Below are positions 34,958 through 44,041 of a stretch of 64,000 nt of DNA, one piece after another. Made by a program: the position numbers and the translations under genes. Below the pieces are notes generated by a model, which made no database searches, was not told the origin of the DNA, and saw only the letters and a list, made by a program, of their open reading frames with translations. Numbering within the stretch: the stretch's first letter is position 1; each line of letters opens with the position of its first letter. Source of the stretch: Crocinitomix sp044361315 (GTDB lineage: Bacteria > Bacteroidota > Bacteroidia > Flavobacteriales_D > Crocinitomicaceae). The stretch spans positions 62,001 through 126,000 of the forward strand of contig JBIKJA010000012.1 in NCBI GenBank assembly GCA_044361315.1, in the 5' to 3' direction.

Positions 34958-35536
34958 CTACTTGGATTTCGATGTCGAACTGGATAATTTACCTCCTTTA
35001 TTCAACATAAATCCAAAAACGGCGCCTACTACGCCCCCCACAATGTGTGTCGAATGAGAAATATTGTCATCTGTAGTGGCGCCCATCACTTCTTTGCCAA
35101 TGTAAACAATGACAATCAAAATAAATGTCAACGGAATTTCTTTCGATCTAAAGTTTACCAAAGAAGTCAATAAAATCAGCATAAAAACAATGCCACTCGC
35201 TCCCAAAAGCATATATTTTGAAAATAGTAAGTGGATAACGGAGCAAATTAACGCCGTTGTAAATAACATAATTAGGGTGTTTTTACTCCCGTATTTTTCT
35301 TCGATAATAGGCCCTAACAATAAAATAAAGGCTAAATTTCCAATTAAATGGTCACTGTTAACATGCCCAAGCGCATTGGAAAACAATCGAAAATACCAAG
35401 AACCGCTGCTAAAATTCCATTCGGGAACTAGGACAAAGTACTCGTTGAATAAGCCGAGTTGGTGGTTGAGTAAATAGACACCCGCACAAAGCAAAGAAAA
35501 ACTTAATATTACAGGTGAATTAAATGTTATTTTCAT
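34958..35536 (-). CDS. Rhomboid family intramembrane serine protease
   Basis: A 192-residue protein with six hydrophobic segments. The catalytic serine is in LLGASGIVFML (about residue 115) and the catalytic histidine in STHIVGGVVGAVFGF at the start of the last segment; the HLIGNLAFILLLGPIIEEKYG segment matches the conserved loop/helix 2. Rhomboids cleave membrane proteins within the lipid bilayer. It overlaps the 5' side of the divergent barrel gene region and precedes moxR by 32 nt. Confidence 0.85.
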   Translation of the reverse strand: MKITFNSPVILSFSLLCAGVYLLNHQLGLFNEYFVLVPEWNFSSGSWYFRLFSNALGHVNSDHLIGNLAFILLLGPIIEEKYGSKNTLIMLFTTALICSVIHLLFSKYMLLGASGIVFMLILLTSLVNFRSKEIPLTFILIVIVYIGKEVMGATTDDNISHSTHIVGGVVGAVFGFMLNKGGKLSSSTSKSK

Positions 35537-35571
35537 TTCGTAGTATTCGTGAATTAAAACGTAAGTTTAAT

Positions 35572-35579
35572 TATTTTTG
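35572..35579 (+). promoter_or_regulatory. -7 box 4 nt before the barrel gene ATG (leaderless candidate)
   Basis: TATTTTTG is followed by TTGT and the ATG at 35584, the same arrangement and the same spacer as at the nlpC gene. It also excludes the longer open frame back to 35524. Confidence 0.6.
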
Positions 35580-35583
35580 TTGT

Positions 35584-36372
35584 ATGAGAATCAAATATAA
35601 GTTAAATACAAATTTCAGAAAAATATTCAGCTTGACAATTCTTTGTCTTTCAATTTCCAACGGACACGCACAAATTAGTGGGGGTGAAATTCGTTCGGAT
35701 GAAAAACAAAAAAAGGAAAAAAAATCACTTGTTGATGAAGATTTTAATGTCGATAGTTTAAATGGAAACATCTTTTATGTTTCAAGTTTAATTCAACATT
35801 CCTTTCGCAGTTTCGAAGATCAATCGGTTTATAATCAATATGTCTTGTTGTCAGATGAAACACCAATGATTAGGGCAGGGGTGGATGTTGGAATAATTAT
35901 GCCTTTGGCAAAAAAGATTAGTTTAAGTGCTGGGTTGACCTACTTTTTTCATGGCGAACAATATGCTTATGATGATCCTACCAACGATTCGACCTACCAA
36001 TATTCGCGTGTTTATTCACAAGCGGGTATTCCACTAAAATTACGTTTTACCCATGGTGATAACCTTCAAGTAACTGGTTATTTAGGGCTTACGCCTTTAA
36101 ATATTTTGAATTTCAAGTACACCGCTCAATCAAATAGCGCAGAAGGGGTTTTTGTTGATAATGGTTCAGCGGTTGTTTCTGAAGGATTTACGCCGTTTAA
36201 TATCATGGCTTCGGCTGGAATAGGACTAAATTATTATATTAATCATTTTGGTTTTTCACTTTCGACAGAATACAGAAGACATTTGATGAATACCTATAGT
36301 GAAAACACATTTAAACGAACCCATTTTATGTATGGCTTAGGTTTAAATTTGGGATTTCAATGGAGATTTTAA
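35584..36372 (+). CDS. Outer-membrane beta-barrel protein (hypothetical)
   Basis: A 262-residue exported protein: basic N-terminus, hydrophobic core FSLTILCLSISNGHAQ, then a Lys/Glu linker (DEKQKKEKKSLVDED) and beta-barrel-like strands such as VGIIMPLAKKISLSAGLTYF and a final strand MYGLGLNLGFQWRF ending in Phe, typical of outer-membrane proteins. It resembles the OmpA/porin-like outer-membrane families of Bacteroidota with no defined cargo. The start at 35584 is set by the promoter box. Confidence 0.78.
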   Translation: MRIKYKLNTNFRKIFSLTILCLSISNGHAQISGGEIRSDEKQKKEKKSLVDEDFNVDSLNGNIFYVSSLIQHSFRSFEDQSVYNQYVLLSDETPMIRAGVDVGIIMPLAKKISLSAGLTYFFHGEQYAYDDPTNDSTYQYSRVYSQAGIPLKLRFTHGDNLQVTGYLGLTPLNILNFKYTAQSNSAEGVFVDNGSAVVSEGFTPFNIMASAGIGLNYYINHFGFSLSTEYRRHLMNTYSENTFKRTHFMYGLGLNLGFQWRF

Positions 36373-36479
36373 ATAGAACAATTTGATCCTTGATTCAGAG
36401 GCAGATTTTGACGTACATAATAATCCATACTTGATAGAAGTCGAAACGAGGTAAAAAATTCAATTATTAATTTGACCGA

Positions 36480-36640
36480 TCATTTATTCAAACGCCAAAA
36501 GAAATCTATTAGAAATTTATCACATGATGTATAAAAATTATCTGCAAGCTTATATCGATGAGTTCTGTTATCCACTAAATGGACGATATTTAGGAGATAA
36601 TCTATTCAATAGCTCATTGTTGCTTCAATTTCAGCAAACA
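36480..36640 (+). pseudogene. 3' remnant of an IS1595-type (ISXO2-like) transposase
   Basis: One frame reads NAKRNLLEIYHMMYKNYLQA, then YIDEFCYPLNGRYLG, which is the conserved C-terminal block of IS1595-family transposases (normally YLxEFxYRFNRR). No start or catalytic region is left. It is distinct from the intact IS1595-type gene at 39326-40300. Confidence 0.7.
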
Positions 36641-36659
36641 AAACCAAAAACTGATAAGC

Positions 36660-37487
36660 ATGAGATCAATTAATTTTATTATCCGCTTTTCTAATTATCT
36701 CATGTCGCCCAGAGAATATCGATATTGAAGTGGAAGCGGCAAGTCCTAAATTGGTTGTTTTCTCGCATTTAATTCCTGACAATGCAATGATCATTGCGGT
36801 TTCCAGAAGTTTTTCTACACTTCAACCATCAGACAGCACTTCCATCGAAGATTTGTTGGTTTCGGGGGCACAGGTTTCAGTAACTACGGATGAAGGAAAA
36901 ATTGATCTATTCGAATTTTCACTGGGCTTAGATGCGAGTCATAAAATGCCAAAAACACCAGGTAAGGTTTATGATTTATTGGTGATCAAAGATTCGGATA
37001 CACTTTCTTCAACAATAAAATGTTGCAGAAAGTTTATTTAACGGAAATCACACTGGTTATTCTAAAATAAGCGGAGGACACCACTGTTTACTTAAATTTC
37101 AAAATTTTTGATAATCTTTTAGAGAAAAACTGTTAAGCTATTAATGTTTACAAGAGTAAAAAGAGTTTGCTAAGTGTAACTGTTGATCCAGTTAATTTTT
37201 TTAAAAATGGATCAAACTCTTTAAATTCTGCCACCTTATTGATTGATGCAGAGTTTTCTGGAACTTACGAAAACTCAATCCTGATTGAGAATTTTGCCAC
37301 GTATGATAGCTTATTGGTTGCTTTGTTAAATATCAGTGAAACATATTATAATGATTTGACGCTAAGAGGAAAATCAGGAAGTTTCTTTAAAACTTTAAAT
37401 ATCGAACTAGTTAGTTACCCAAAAAACATGGTAAATGGTTATGGCTTTTTTAATACACATGCGCCTGATATTCGTTTTTTTGATTAA
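36660..37487 (+). pseudogene. Decayed DUF4249 lipoprotein gene
   Basis: An ATG at 36660 starts a signal peptide (MRSINFI); after a one-base shift it continues SAFLIISCRPENIDIEVEA with a lipobox. The body PKLVVFSHLIPDNAMIIAVS and DLLVSGAQVSVTTDEG matches the start of DUF4249. The frame breaks around 37020-37160, and a second open part (37167-37487) ends NMVNGYGFFNTHAPDIRFFD, the usual DUF4249 end. DUF4249 genes normally sit next to a TonB-dependent receptor; none remains here. Confidence 0.75.
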
Positions 37488-37559
37488 GGCGAATTCTAAG
37501 TTAGGACATATTTTTTTGGTAACGGTGAACTTATCTCCAAGATATATGTTTTACTCTCG

Positions 37560-37973
37560 ATGTCTATTCGTGAGAAAAAAATGAACCGAGATGAAGAAGT
37601 GAAGGATTTGCGCCCAGTTATACTTCTAGAAGTAAATGGAGAAAAAAATCCTATCGAAGCTTTTATGCATTTTACGTTGCGTCCTATTTTAAAAATGCAA
37701 CATGATCAAATTCTTCGTGTATTTCGAAATGAAAGAAATTTGAACTTTGATGTTTTACTAGGAAAGGATATGTCTAAAAAGCATCCATACATCTCTCAGT
37801 ATTTTCAAAAAAATCCCGCGTTAAGAAACCTATTTATTGGTATGGTGATTGGGCAATTCACGGCCGAAGAGGCGACCATTTATTTTGAACATCAAAGAGC
37901 AATTAATAAGCGGATTATTGACATGTTAGCAGTGCGATTTTTGTCCGAATTTTTGGATAAGACTAATCTATAA
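37560..37973 (+). CDS. Conserved hypothetical protein (Bacteroidota)
   Basis: A 137-residue soluble protein: DLRPVILLEVNGEKNPIEAF, then HFTLRPILKMQHDQILRVFR and a C-terminal part LRNLFIGMVIGQFTAEEATI. I recall Bacteroidota relatives with the same RPILK.QH and GxxIGxFT blocks; they are sometimes labelled glyoxalase without visible support. No catalytic residues can be named. The start may be the second ATG at 37581. Its 3' end overlaps aroQ by 11 bp on the opposite strand. Confidence 0.7.
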   Translation: MSIREKKMNRDEEVKDLRPVILLEVNGEKNPIEAFMHFTLRPILKMQHDQILRVFRNERNLNFDVLLGKDMSKKHPYISQYFQKNPALRNLFIGMVIGQFTAEEATIYFEHQRAINKRIIDMLAVRFLSEFLDKTNL

Positions 37974-38385
37974 AATAATTTAGCGCTAAGCTATACGAGG
38001 TTAATCCAAACCCAAAAATCACGCCTACACAGACCGGCGATAAAAACGATTCGTGACGAAAACTTTCTCGCGCTGTGACATTAGAAATATGCACTTCCAC
38101 CACAGGTGTTTTCACTGAACTAATTGCATCACGAAGAGCGATGGAAGTATGTGTGTATCCACCTGCATTCAAAATTATACCATCCCATTTTTCATTTTGA
38201 ATGGAGTTTATCAAATCACCCTCAACGTTCGATTGAAAATATTCGAGTTCCAGTGTGTCAAATCTTTCTTTAAGTTCCACAAAATAATCTTCAAAACTTT
38301 TTGATCCGTAAACATTTGGTTCGCGTTTTCCTAGTAAATTTAGATTCGGACCATTTAAAATTAATATACGCTTTGCATCACTCAT
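37963..38385 (-). CDS. aroQ: 3-dehydroquinate dehydratase, type II
   Basis: A 140-residue type II enzyme that dehydrates 3-dehydroquinate in the shikimate pathway. It begins MSDAKRILILNGPNLNLLGK with the catalytic tyrosine in REPNVYGS, has the active-site block ILNAGGYTHTSIALRDA, and HISNVTARESFRHESFLSPV with the catalytic histidine. Its start region overlaps the divergent xerD start. The ATG is 4 nt after a TATATTTG box, so the mRNA may be leaderless. Confidence 0.95.
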   Translation of the reverse strand: MSDAKRILILNGPNLNLLGKREPNVYGSKSFEDYFVELKERFDTLELEYFQSNVEGDLINSIQNEKWDGIILNAGGYTHTSIALRDAISSVKTPVVEVHISNVTARESFRHESFLSPVCVGVIFGFGLTSYSLALNYFID

Positions 38386-39293
38386 GGATCAAATATAAAA
38401 AGGATTATCAAAGTTATTTAAAAATTGAAAAATCTTTATCAGAGAATAGTATTTTAGCCTATCTCCGAGATTACGAAAAATTAACTGATTTTCTTGAAAT
38501 TACTGGTTCTGAAAAGTCGCCCAAAGAAATTGAGTTGGAAGATTTGCAGAGTTTGATTCGATGGATTAGTGAAATGGGCATCGCAGCGAGATCACAGGCA
38601 CGAATTATCTCAGGATTGCGTAATTTTTTCTTTTATTTGATTATTGAAGATGAAATCGAAACTGATCCAACCGAATTGTTAGAATTGCCAAAAATTGGAA
38701 AAAAATTGCCCGAAGTTTTGGAAAAAGATGAAATAGACGCTCTTATCGCTGTCATCGATGTTTCAAAACCTGAAGGGCATCGGAATAGAGCAATCATTGA
38801 AACCTTGTACAGTTGTGGCTTGCGTGTAAGCGAACTCACAGGATTAAAAATTACGAATTTATATTTTGACGAAGGTTTTGTTCGGGTGATTGGGAAAGGT
38901 AATAAAGAAAGGCTAGTACCTTTAAGCGAATCGGTTGAAAAAGAAGTGGCACTTTATGTAAACCACATTCGAATTCATCAAGATATTAAGGCTGGTGACG
39001 AAGATATTTTATTCCTTAACAGAAGAGGAGGAAAGTTAACCCGCGTAATGATTTTTACCATTGTCAAACAATTGGCAGAAGCCATTGGATTAAAAAAAAC
39101 AATCAGTCCGCATACGTTTCGACACTCATTCGCAACGCACATGGTTGAAAATGGAGCAAATTTGAGGGCAATTCAAGAAATGTTAGGGCACGAATCAATT
39201 AGTACAACAGAAATTTACACACATTTAAGTGATGAGCTTTTAAAAGAGGCAATTACATCTTATCATCCGAGGAATCAAGAAATGAAAATGTAG
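38373..39293 (+). CDS. xerD: Site-specific tyrosine recombinase XerD
   Basis: A tyrosine recombinase that resolves chromosome dimers at dif with XerC. The N-terminal SAM-like domain has KYKKDYQSYLKIEKSLSENS; the catalytic domain has the residues R (SCGLRVSELTG), K (GKGNKERLVPL), HxxR (SPHTFRHSFATHM), H (EMLGHESIS) and the nucleophile Y (TTEIYTHL). The start is unclear: no ATG lies in frame close to the family start. A TTG at 38373 gives 306 residues and fits best; an ATG at 38301 would run through the aroQ 5' end. Confidence 0.93.
   Translation: MHHSWIKYKKDYQSYLKIEKSLSENSILAYLRDYEKLTDFLEITGSEKSPKEIELEDLQSLIRWISEMGIAARSQARIISGLRNFFFYLIIEDEIETDPTELLELPKIGKKLPEVLEKDEIDALIAVIDVSKPEGHRNRAIIETLYSCGLRVSELTGLKITNLYFDEGFVRVIGKGNKERLVPLSESVEKEVALYVNHIRIHQDIKAGDEDILFLNRRGGKLTRVMIFTIVKQLAEAIGLKKTISPHTFRHSFATHMVENGANLRAIQEMLGHESISTTEIYTHLSDELLKEAITSYHPRNQEMKM
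38390..38397 (-). promoter_or_regulatory. -7 box 4 nt before the aroQ ATG (leaderless candidate)
   Basis: The minus strand reads TATATTTG, then ATCC, then the aroQ ATG. A second match, TAACTTTG, lies about 20 nt further upstream and could give a leader of normal length. Confidence 0.55.
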
Positions 39294-39325
39294 GGTTTAG
39301 GCACGGGATTTGAGATTTTAGGAAT

Positions 39326-40300
39326 GTGGGTGGATGGTCGAATAAAAAGCCATGGTTGAATTCCCTAGATATTTCGCAAAACGTAAATAGATTACGGTCT
39401 GAGGATGCTCCTTTGCATAAAAAAATAAATTTTATGTTAAAAGGAATCAGTACGTATGAATTCAGGACCCAGTTTAAAACCGCAGATGATTGTTACGCTT
39501 ATTTGTTTGATTTAAAGTGGAAAAACGGTTATAAATGTTCGAAATGTGGACACAACAAATCGTATAAAGGTCGAACGAAATGGTATTTACGGTGTGCAAG
39601 GTGTAAATATGACGAATCTGTCAAGTCGAACAACCTGTTTCACAAAATGAAATTGCCGATTTTAAAGGCGTTTGAGATTATGCACATGCTCAGTAATCGA
39701 AAAAAGGGGATGTCGGCGTTGGAAATTGCAAAAACCTATTCGATTAACCCAAATACAGCGAGTTTATTGCGAAAAAAGGTGCAAACAGGAATGTTTAGCA
39801 GTGGAAAAAACCAATTAAAAGGGAAGGTTTTTGTCAATGAATTTGTCACCAATAAAAGAAGTTCCAAAAGAAAACCGGCTAAGGTGGTTCTAGGCTGTGA
39901 GGTAGTTCGTCATAAAGGAAAAATGACGCTAGGAAACGGGTATGCAAAGGTGATGAAAGATTACGAAAAACAAGAATTATCCACTTTTTTTAGAGAAAAA
40001 ATTGATGAAAGGGCGAAGGTGAAAACTGAGAGACGGGCGAATTATCAACCCATTGCCAATTTTTACGACCTCGATCAATTAAAGTCGAAAGGAGGAGTGA
40101 ATTTTAAAGAAATCAACATCTTGAAAATGCTTATAAATGGTTGGATCAAAGGGATTCATCACCATGTTTCAAAAGAATACCTCCAGAATTATTTGAACGA
40201 ATTCTTTTTTAAATTCAACCGAAAAGCGCATCCAAAAACGAGTTTCAACAAATTAATCGAAAATTTTATGTCATCAAAACCATTGTATTTTCAGTATTAG
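39326..40300 (+). CDS. IS1595-type transposase homologue with altered catalytic residues
   Basis: An intact 324-codon frame (GTG at 39326; ATG at 39434 is an alternative). It has an N-terminal zinc ribbon CSKCGHNKSYKG...RCARCKY (about 72-93), a helix-turn-helix region GMSALEIAKTYSINPNTASL, and an ISXO2-like core. At the usual catalytic sites it reads VFVNEFVT (VDE expected), VKTERRANYQP (TD expected) and KEINILKMLINGWIKGIHHH (E expected before the conserved WxxG.HH). The C-terminal YLQNYLNEFFFKFNRK block is kept. No terminal inverted repeats were seen. This suggests a domesticated or inactive transposase. Confidence 0.8.
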   Translation: MGGWSNKKPWLNSLDISQNVNRLRSEDAPLHKKINFMLKGISTYEFRTQFKTADDCYAYLFDLKWKNGYKCSKCGHNKSYKGRTKWYLRCARCKYDESVKSNNLFHKMKLPILKAFEIMHMLSNRKKGMSALEIAKTYSINPNTASLLRKKVQTGMFSSGKNQLKGKVFVNEFVTNKRSSKRKPAKVVLGCEVVRHKGKMTLGNGYAKVMKDYEKQELSTFFREKIDERAKVKTERRANYQPIANFYDLDQLKSKGGVNFKEINILKMLINGWIKGIHHHVSKEYLQNYLNEFFFKFNRKAHPKTSFNKLIENFMSSKPLYFQY

Positions 40301-40351
40301 GCGAAGTATGTGGGGAATTCAAATTTGATTTTTTTTGACTAAATTTAACCC

Positions 40352-41389
40352 ATGACAATGGACGAAGAATATATGATGCAGTGCATCCAATTGGCCAAGC
40401 AGGGCAAGGGTTATGTGGCTCCGAATCCCATGGTTGGTTCGGTGGTAGTTTATCAAAACGAAATCGTAGGTTCTGGTTACCATCAAATTTACGGTGGTCC
40501 ACATGCCGAAGTGAATGCAATTGCGGCAGTGTTAGATAGGGCAATTTTAAGTAAATCAACGATATACATCAATCTTGAACCATGCGCACATTTTGGGAAA
40601 ACGCCACCCTGTGCCGATTTAATTATTGCTTCTCAGATACCAAGGGTGGTGGTAGGTTGTATTGATTCATATTCGGAAGTAGCGGGGAAGGGAATTGAGA
40701 AAATGCGGGCCGCAGGCATTGAGGTGCTGGTTGGGGTATTGGAAGAGCAATGCCTCGAATTAAATCGTCGTTTTTTTACATTTCACAATCAGAAACGACC
40801 TTATGTGATTTTAAAATGGGCGCAGTCTGCGGATGGATTTATGGATGTTGAGCGTGGTCAAAAAGATGTTGGTGTTAAATGGTTGACTCAACCTGCCACT
40901 AAAAAATTGGTTCATCAGTGGCGACATGAGGAGGCAGGAATTTTGGTAGGTAAAAACACCATTCATAACGATAATCCGCAGTTAACATGCCGCGAATTTG
41001 AAGGGAATTCACCAGTGAGATTGGTGATTGATCCAAAGATGCGACTTGATTTTGGTGCTTATCATGTCGGTGATCGTTCTGTTCAGACCTATATTTTGAC
41101 TGAAAGAGACGTTGTTTCGAGTGGAAAATTAAAATTTGTAACGCCTTCTGATTTTTCAATTCAAGAAATTTTGGCTAAATTGCACGAATTACAAATTCAA
41201 TCCATTCTAGTTGAAGGAGGTAAAAAAACGTTAGAAAACTTTATTGAATCCGGAATTTGGGATGAGGCCAGAATTTTAACTGGCACCGGTCGCCTTAACA
41301 AAGGAATTGAAGCACCGAAATTGGCGGGGGCATTAAAATTGGAATTTAATTACGGCATAGATCAAATTAAAATAATTAAACATGATTAA
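40352..41389 (+). CDS. ribD: Bifunctional riboflavin biosynthesis protein RibD
   Basis: A 345-residue protein with an N-terminal deaminase (zinc ligands in GGPHAEVNAI and EPCAHFGKTPPCAD) and a C-terminal reductase domain (from about 145, RPYVILKWAQSADGFMD ... GILVGKNTIHNDNPQLTCR ... ILVEGGKKTLENFI). It carries out two steps of riboflavin synthesis. TAAATTTA ends 4 nt before the ATG (one base off the -7 consensus). The 3' end overlaps the EamA gene by 8 bp. Confidence 0.95.
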   Translation: MTMDEEYMMQCIQLAKQGKGYVAPNPMVGSVVVYQNEIVGSGYHQIYGGPHAEVNAIAAVLDRAILSKSTIYINLEPCAHFGKTPPCADLIIASQIPRVVVGCIDSYSEVAGKGIEKMRAAGIEVLVGVLEEQCLELNRRFFTFHNQKRPYVILKWAQSADGFMDVERGQKDVGVKWLTQPATKKLVHQWRHEEAGILVGKNTIHNDNPQLTCREFEGNSPVRLVIDPKMRLDFGAYHVGDRSVQTYILTERDVVSSGKLKFVTPSDFSIQEILAKLHELQIQSILVEGGKKTLENFIESGIWDEARILTGTGRLNKGIEAPKLAGALKLEFNYGIDQIKIIKHD

Positions 41390-42245
41390 CCTTATCTTAG
41401 GAATACTCTTTTTTAACCTAATTCTTATTTTATTTAAATTGTTTGATCGCTACAAAGTGGACAATTTACAAGCAATTGTGGTTAATTATTTGGTGGCTGG
41501 TTTTTGTGGATTTCAATTCTCAGGACTAACAATTTCAACCCAAGAACTCATCCAGCTCGATTGGTTATATATCGCCTTTATGATCGGTTCTATATTTGTG
41601 ATTGTCTTTAATATGGTTGCAACTGGTGCTCAAAAAATAGGCATGGCGATCACCACTGTTGCAAATAAAATGTCCGTTATTTTACCAGTGATTGCCAGTT
41701 TTTTTCTTTATGGAGATAAAATTACTTTGCTCAAAATCGGAGGAATTATTTTAGCCTTAATTGGGGTGTATTTGAGTACGATGAATGGTAAAAAGTTGAA
41801 TTTTGATCGTTCATATTTATGGCTCTTAGCCCTTGTTTTTTTTGGGCAAGGGGTAGCAGATATCTTATTTAATTATGCCCAAGAAATTTATGTGGAACCG
41901 ACAGAAGCTGAGATTTTTATTGCCATGTTATTTTTCGCGGCATTCGTGACAGGATCGTTGATATTAATAACAAAAGTAATTCAGAAAAAGGAGAAATTGA
42001 GGGCAAAGAATCTTCTTTGGGGCATTGCATTAGGAATCCCAAATTACCTTACTGTTTTTTATTTTTTCAAGGCCTTAGAAAGTGATTTTATGGTAAGTTC
42101 ACAGGTTTATCCAATTTTAAATATGGGCGTAATTGTGATGTCTGCTATCACGGGATTTTTGTTATTTAGAGAAAAACTATCAACTAGAAATTGGATAGGA
42201 ATTGGTCTTTCTGTGGTCGCAATTGCGGCCATTAGTTTGGGTTAA
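41382..42245 (+). CDS. EamA/DMT family transporter
   Basis: A 287-residue membrane protein with about ten hydrophobic segments, in two EamA halves (residues 1-130 and 140-287; MAITTVANKMSVILPVIASF at the end of the first half and SSQVYPILNMGVIVMSAITG in the second). The DMT superfamily exports metabolites; substrate unknown. It overlaps ribD by 8 bp, so they are co-transcribed; a link to flavin precursor export is possible but only inference. Confidence 0.85.
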   Translation: MINLILGILFFNLILILFKLFDRYKVDNLQAIVVNYLVAGFCGFQFSGLTISTQELIQLDWLYIAFMIGSIFVIVFNMVATGAQKIGMAITTVANKMSVILPVIASFFLYGDKITLLKIGGIILALIGVYLSTMNGKKLNFDRSYLWLLALVFFGQGVADILFNYAQEIYVEPTEAEIFIAMLFFAAFVTGSLILITKVIQKKEKLRAKNLLWGIALGIPNYLTVFYFFKALESDFMVSSQVYPILNMGVIVMSAITGFLLFREKLSTRNWIGIGLSVVAIAAISLG

Positions 42246-42266
42246 TTCATTAATTAAGAGACACAA

Positions 42267-43076
42267 GTGAGAAATAGAAATATTTTTATCATCGGGTTTG
42301 TTATATTTTTAGGATGTTCGGAACAACAAAGCTCAGACGCGGAGAACCAAACTCAATCAACAGATTCCTTAACCACGGTTATTGTTGATAAAGGAATTAA
42401 ACGTCCGGTGACAATTGAATTTCCATCTCTAGATGGACTTTCTATCAATTCAGGTTTAGTCGAAATAGATCCGAAGGCCCCAAGTATTTTGCTGTGTCAT
42501 CAAGCAGGATATAATTTGCATGAGTATGACGAGATGATTCCACGTTTAAATGAGCTTGGATTTAATTGTTTAGCAATCGATCAACGGTCGGGTGGAGTCC
42601 TTTTTGATCTTGTAAATCGAACGGCAGATCGTGCAATTTCAGAAAATTTGCCTGTGGACTATTTGAGTGCCGAGCAAGATATAGCGGCAGGAATTAATTA
42701 TCTTTTTGCAAAATATGAACAACCAATAATTGTATGGGGAAGTTCTTATTCGGCCGCACTTGCACTTCATCTGTGTCAAAATAATGGAAAAGTCAAAGCA
42801 GTCATCGCCTTTAGTCCCGATGATTATTTTGGAGAGAATAAGCCTAGCCTTTCGTCTGTCTTAAAGAATTACAAAAAACCATTTTTCATCACTTCTTCAA
42901 AAAGAGAAGGAAAGACAATTAGTAAATGGTTTCAGTCGAATCAATTGACCGATAATCAAGTACATTTTATTCCCCAAGGCAATGGTAAACATGGTTCAAG
43001 AGTTTTGTGGAAGGAAAATCCGGATCACGAAGAGTATTGGAAAGCAATTGAATCTTTCTTGAATTCAATTAAATAA
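42267..43076 (+). CDS. Alpha/beta hydrolase, lipoprotein
   Basis: A 269-residue lipoprotein (IFLGCSEQ, Cys17) starting with GTG at 42267; no ATG is near. The alpha/beta hydrolase domain has HQAGYNLHEYDEMIPRLNEL, the nucleophile elbow VWGSSYSAALALH (Ser in GSSYS), the acidic residue likely in FSPDDYF or later, and a histidine in GNGKHGSRVLW. Substrate unknown. It follows the EamA gene by 21 nt on the same strand. Confidence 0.8.
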   Translation: MRNRNIFIIGFVIFLGCSEQQSSDAENQTQSTDSLTTVIVDKGIKRPVTIEFPSLDGLSINSGLVEIDPKAPSILLCHQAGYNLHEYDEMIPRLNELGFNCLAIDQRSGGVLFDLVNRTADRAISENLPVDYLSAEQDIAAGINYLFAKYEQPIIVWGSSYSAALALHLCQNNGKVKAVIAFSPDDYFGENKPSLSSVLKNYKKPFFITSSKREGKTISKWFQSNQLTDNQVHFIPQGNGKHGSRVLWKENPDHEEYWKAIESFLNSIK

Positions 43077-43116
43077 TACCAACAGTCCGATAATTTCATG
43101 GACAAAACGAACATCT

Positions 43117-43404
43117 TTACTCTCGAAACAGCCGTTTGTCAGCAATAAACGTCCCTAGTGGTATCAATGATGCGACTAATGCCCAAAAACATTTATTTAA
43201 TGACCATTTTAATTGAAATGTCACCAATAAAACGAAAAATACATAAAGTGTGAACAAAAGTCCATGAGCCAAACCGGTCGAATATATGAAATCTGGTTTG
43301 TCCCAAATATATTTTAATGGCATGGCAATTAGCAATAAAACGAGATAAGAAATGCCTTCTAAAAATCCGATGATTCGGAGTAATCCTAAATTGGTTTTAA
43401 ACAT
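43117..43404 (-). CDS. DUF3817 family integral membrane protein
   Basis: A 95-residue protein with three hydrophobic segments, beginning LGLLRIIGFLEGISYLVLLL and containing KYIWDKPDFIYSTGLAHGLL, the DUF3817 pattern. It is a small inner-membrane protein of unknown function. It lies 80 nt downstream of a MarR regulator on the same strand. Confidence 0.85.
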   Translation of the reverse strand: MFKTNLGLLRIIGFLEGISYLVLLLIAMPLKYIWDKPDFIYSTGLAHGLLFTLYVFFVLLVTFQLKWSLNKCFWALVASLIPLGTFIADKRLFRE

Positions 43405-43484
43405 TTTTATTAATTATTGAGAGCTAAACATAACATTAATAGCAGAAATTTAGCTATGTATTTAGCTGATATTTATTAACATTT

Positions 43485-43952
43485 CTATTCCACAGTTGCT
43501 GTTTCAGTTCCACGAAGTTTGTCTAAGAGATCGTTCATTATCCGAACTTCTTCGAGGCTGATGTGTTTTATTTTGGTGTCAAAAAAACTTGAGTTTGCTT
43601 CAATTCTTGTCAATAAATCAAGCCCCAAATCATTGATTAAAACATCTTTTTGACGTCTGTCTAATATATTGTTTTTAAGATTGATTAATTTTTTTTTGTA
43701 CAAACGTGCAATAATCCGACTAACATCTGAATTTCGTTCAATAAGTCGTTCTTTAATTAATCCAATGGATGCAGGATTCCCTTTTTGTCCTTTTAATATT
43801 CGAAGCACATTGTATTGCGTTGGCGTTATATCAAATGATTTTAACAATTCATGAAATGGTTCGTGCAAACGAGAAAAGGTGAGATAAAGATTCACCACCA
43901 ATTTTTGGTAGTCATTTCTAAAACTCGAACGAAGTTCTTCTTCAATTTTCAT
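43485..43952 (-). CDS. MarR family transcriptional regulator
   Basis: A 155-residue winged-helix regulator: LLKSFDITPTQYNVLRILKG (helix 2-3 region), LIERNSDVSRIIARLYKKKL (recognition helix) and NNILDRRQKDVLINDLGLDL (wing and helix). It probably forms a dimer that represses nearby or remote genes in response to a small molecule; DUF3817 downstream is one candidate. Confidence 0.87.
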   Translation of the reverse strand: MKIEEELRSSFRNDYQKLVVNLYLTFSRLHEPFHELLKSFDITPTQYNVLRILKGQKGNPASIGLIKERLIERNSDVSRIIARLYKKKLINLKNNILDRRQKDVLINDLGLDLLTRIEANSSFFDTKIKHISLEEVRIMNDLLDKLRGTETATVE

Positions 43953-44041
43953 AACAGTCTAACTAATGTATTTGCTTGAAAGTGAATAGGATTTATGTTT
44001 CGCAGCGCTTTCATAGCAAATTTAATAACCTTGATTTTGCT

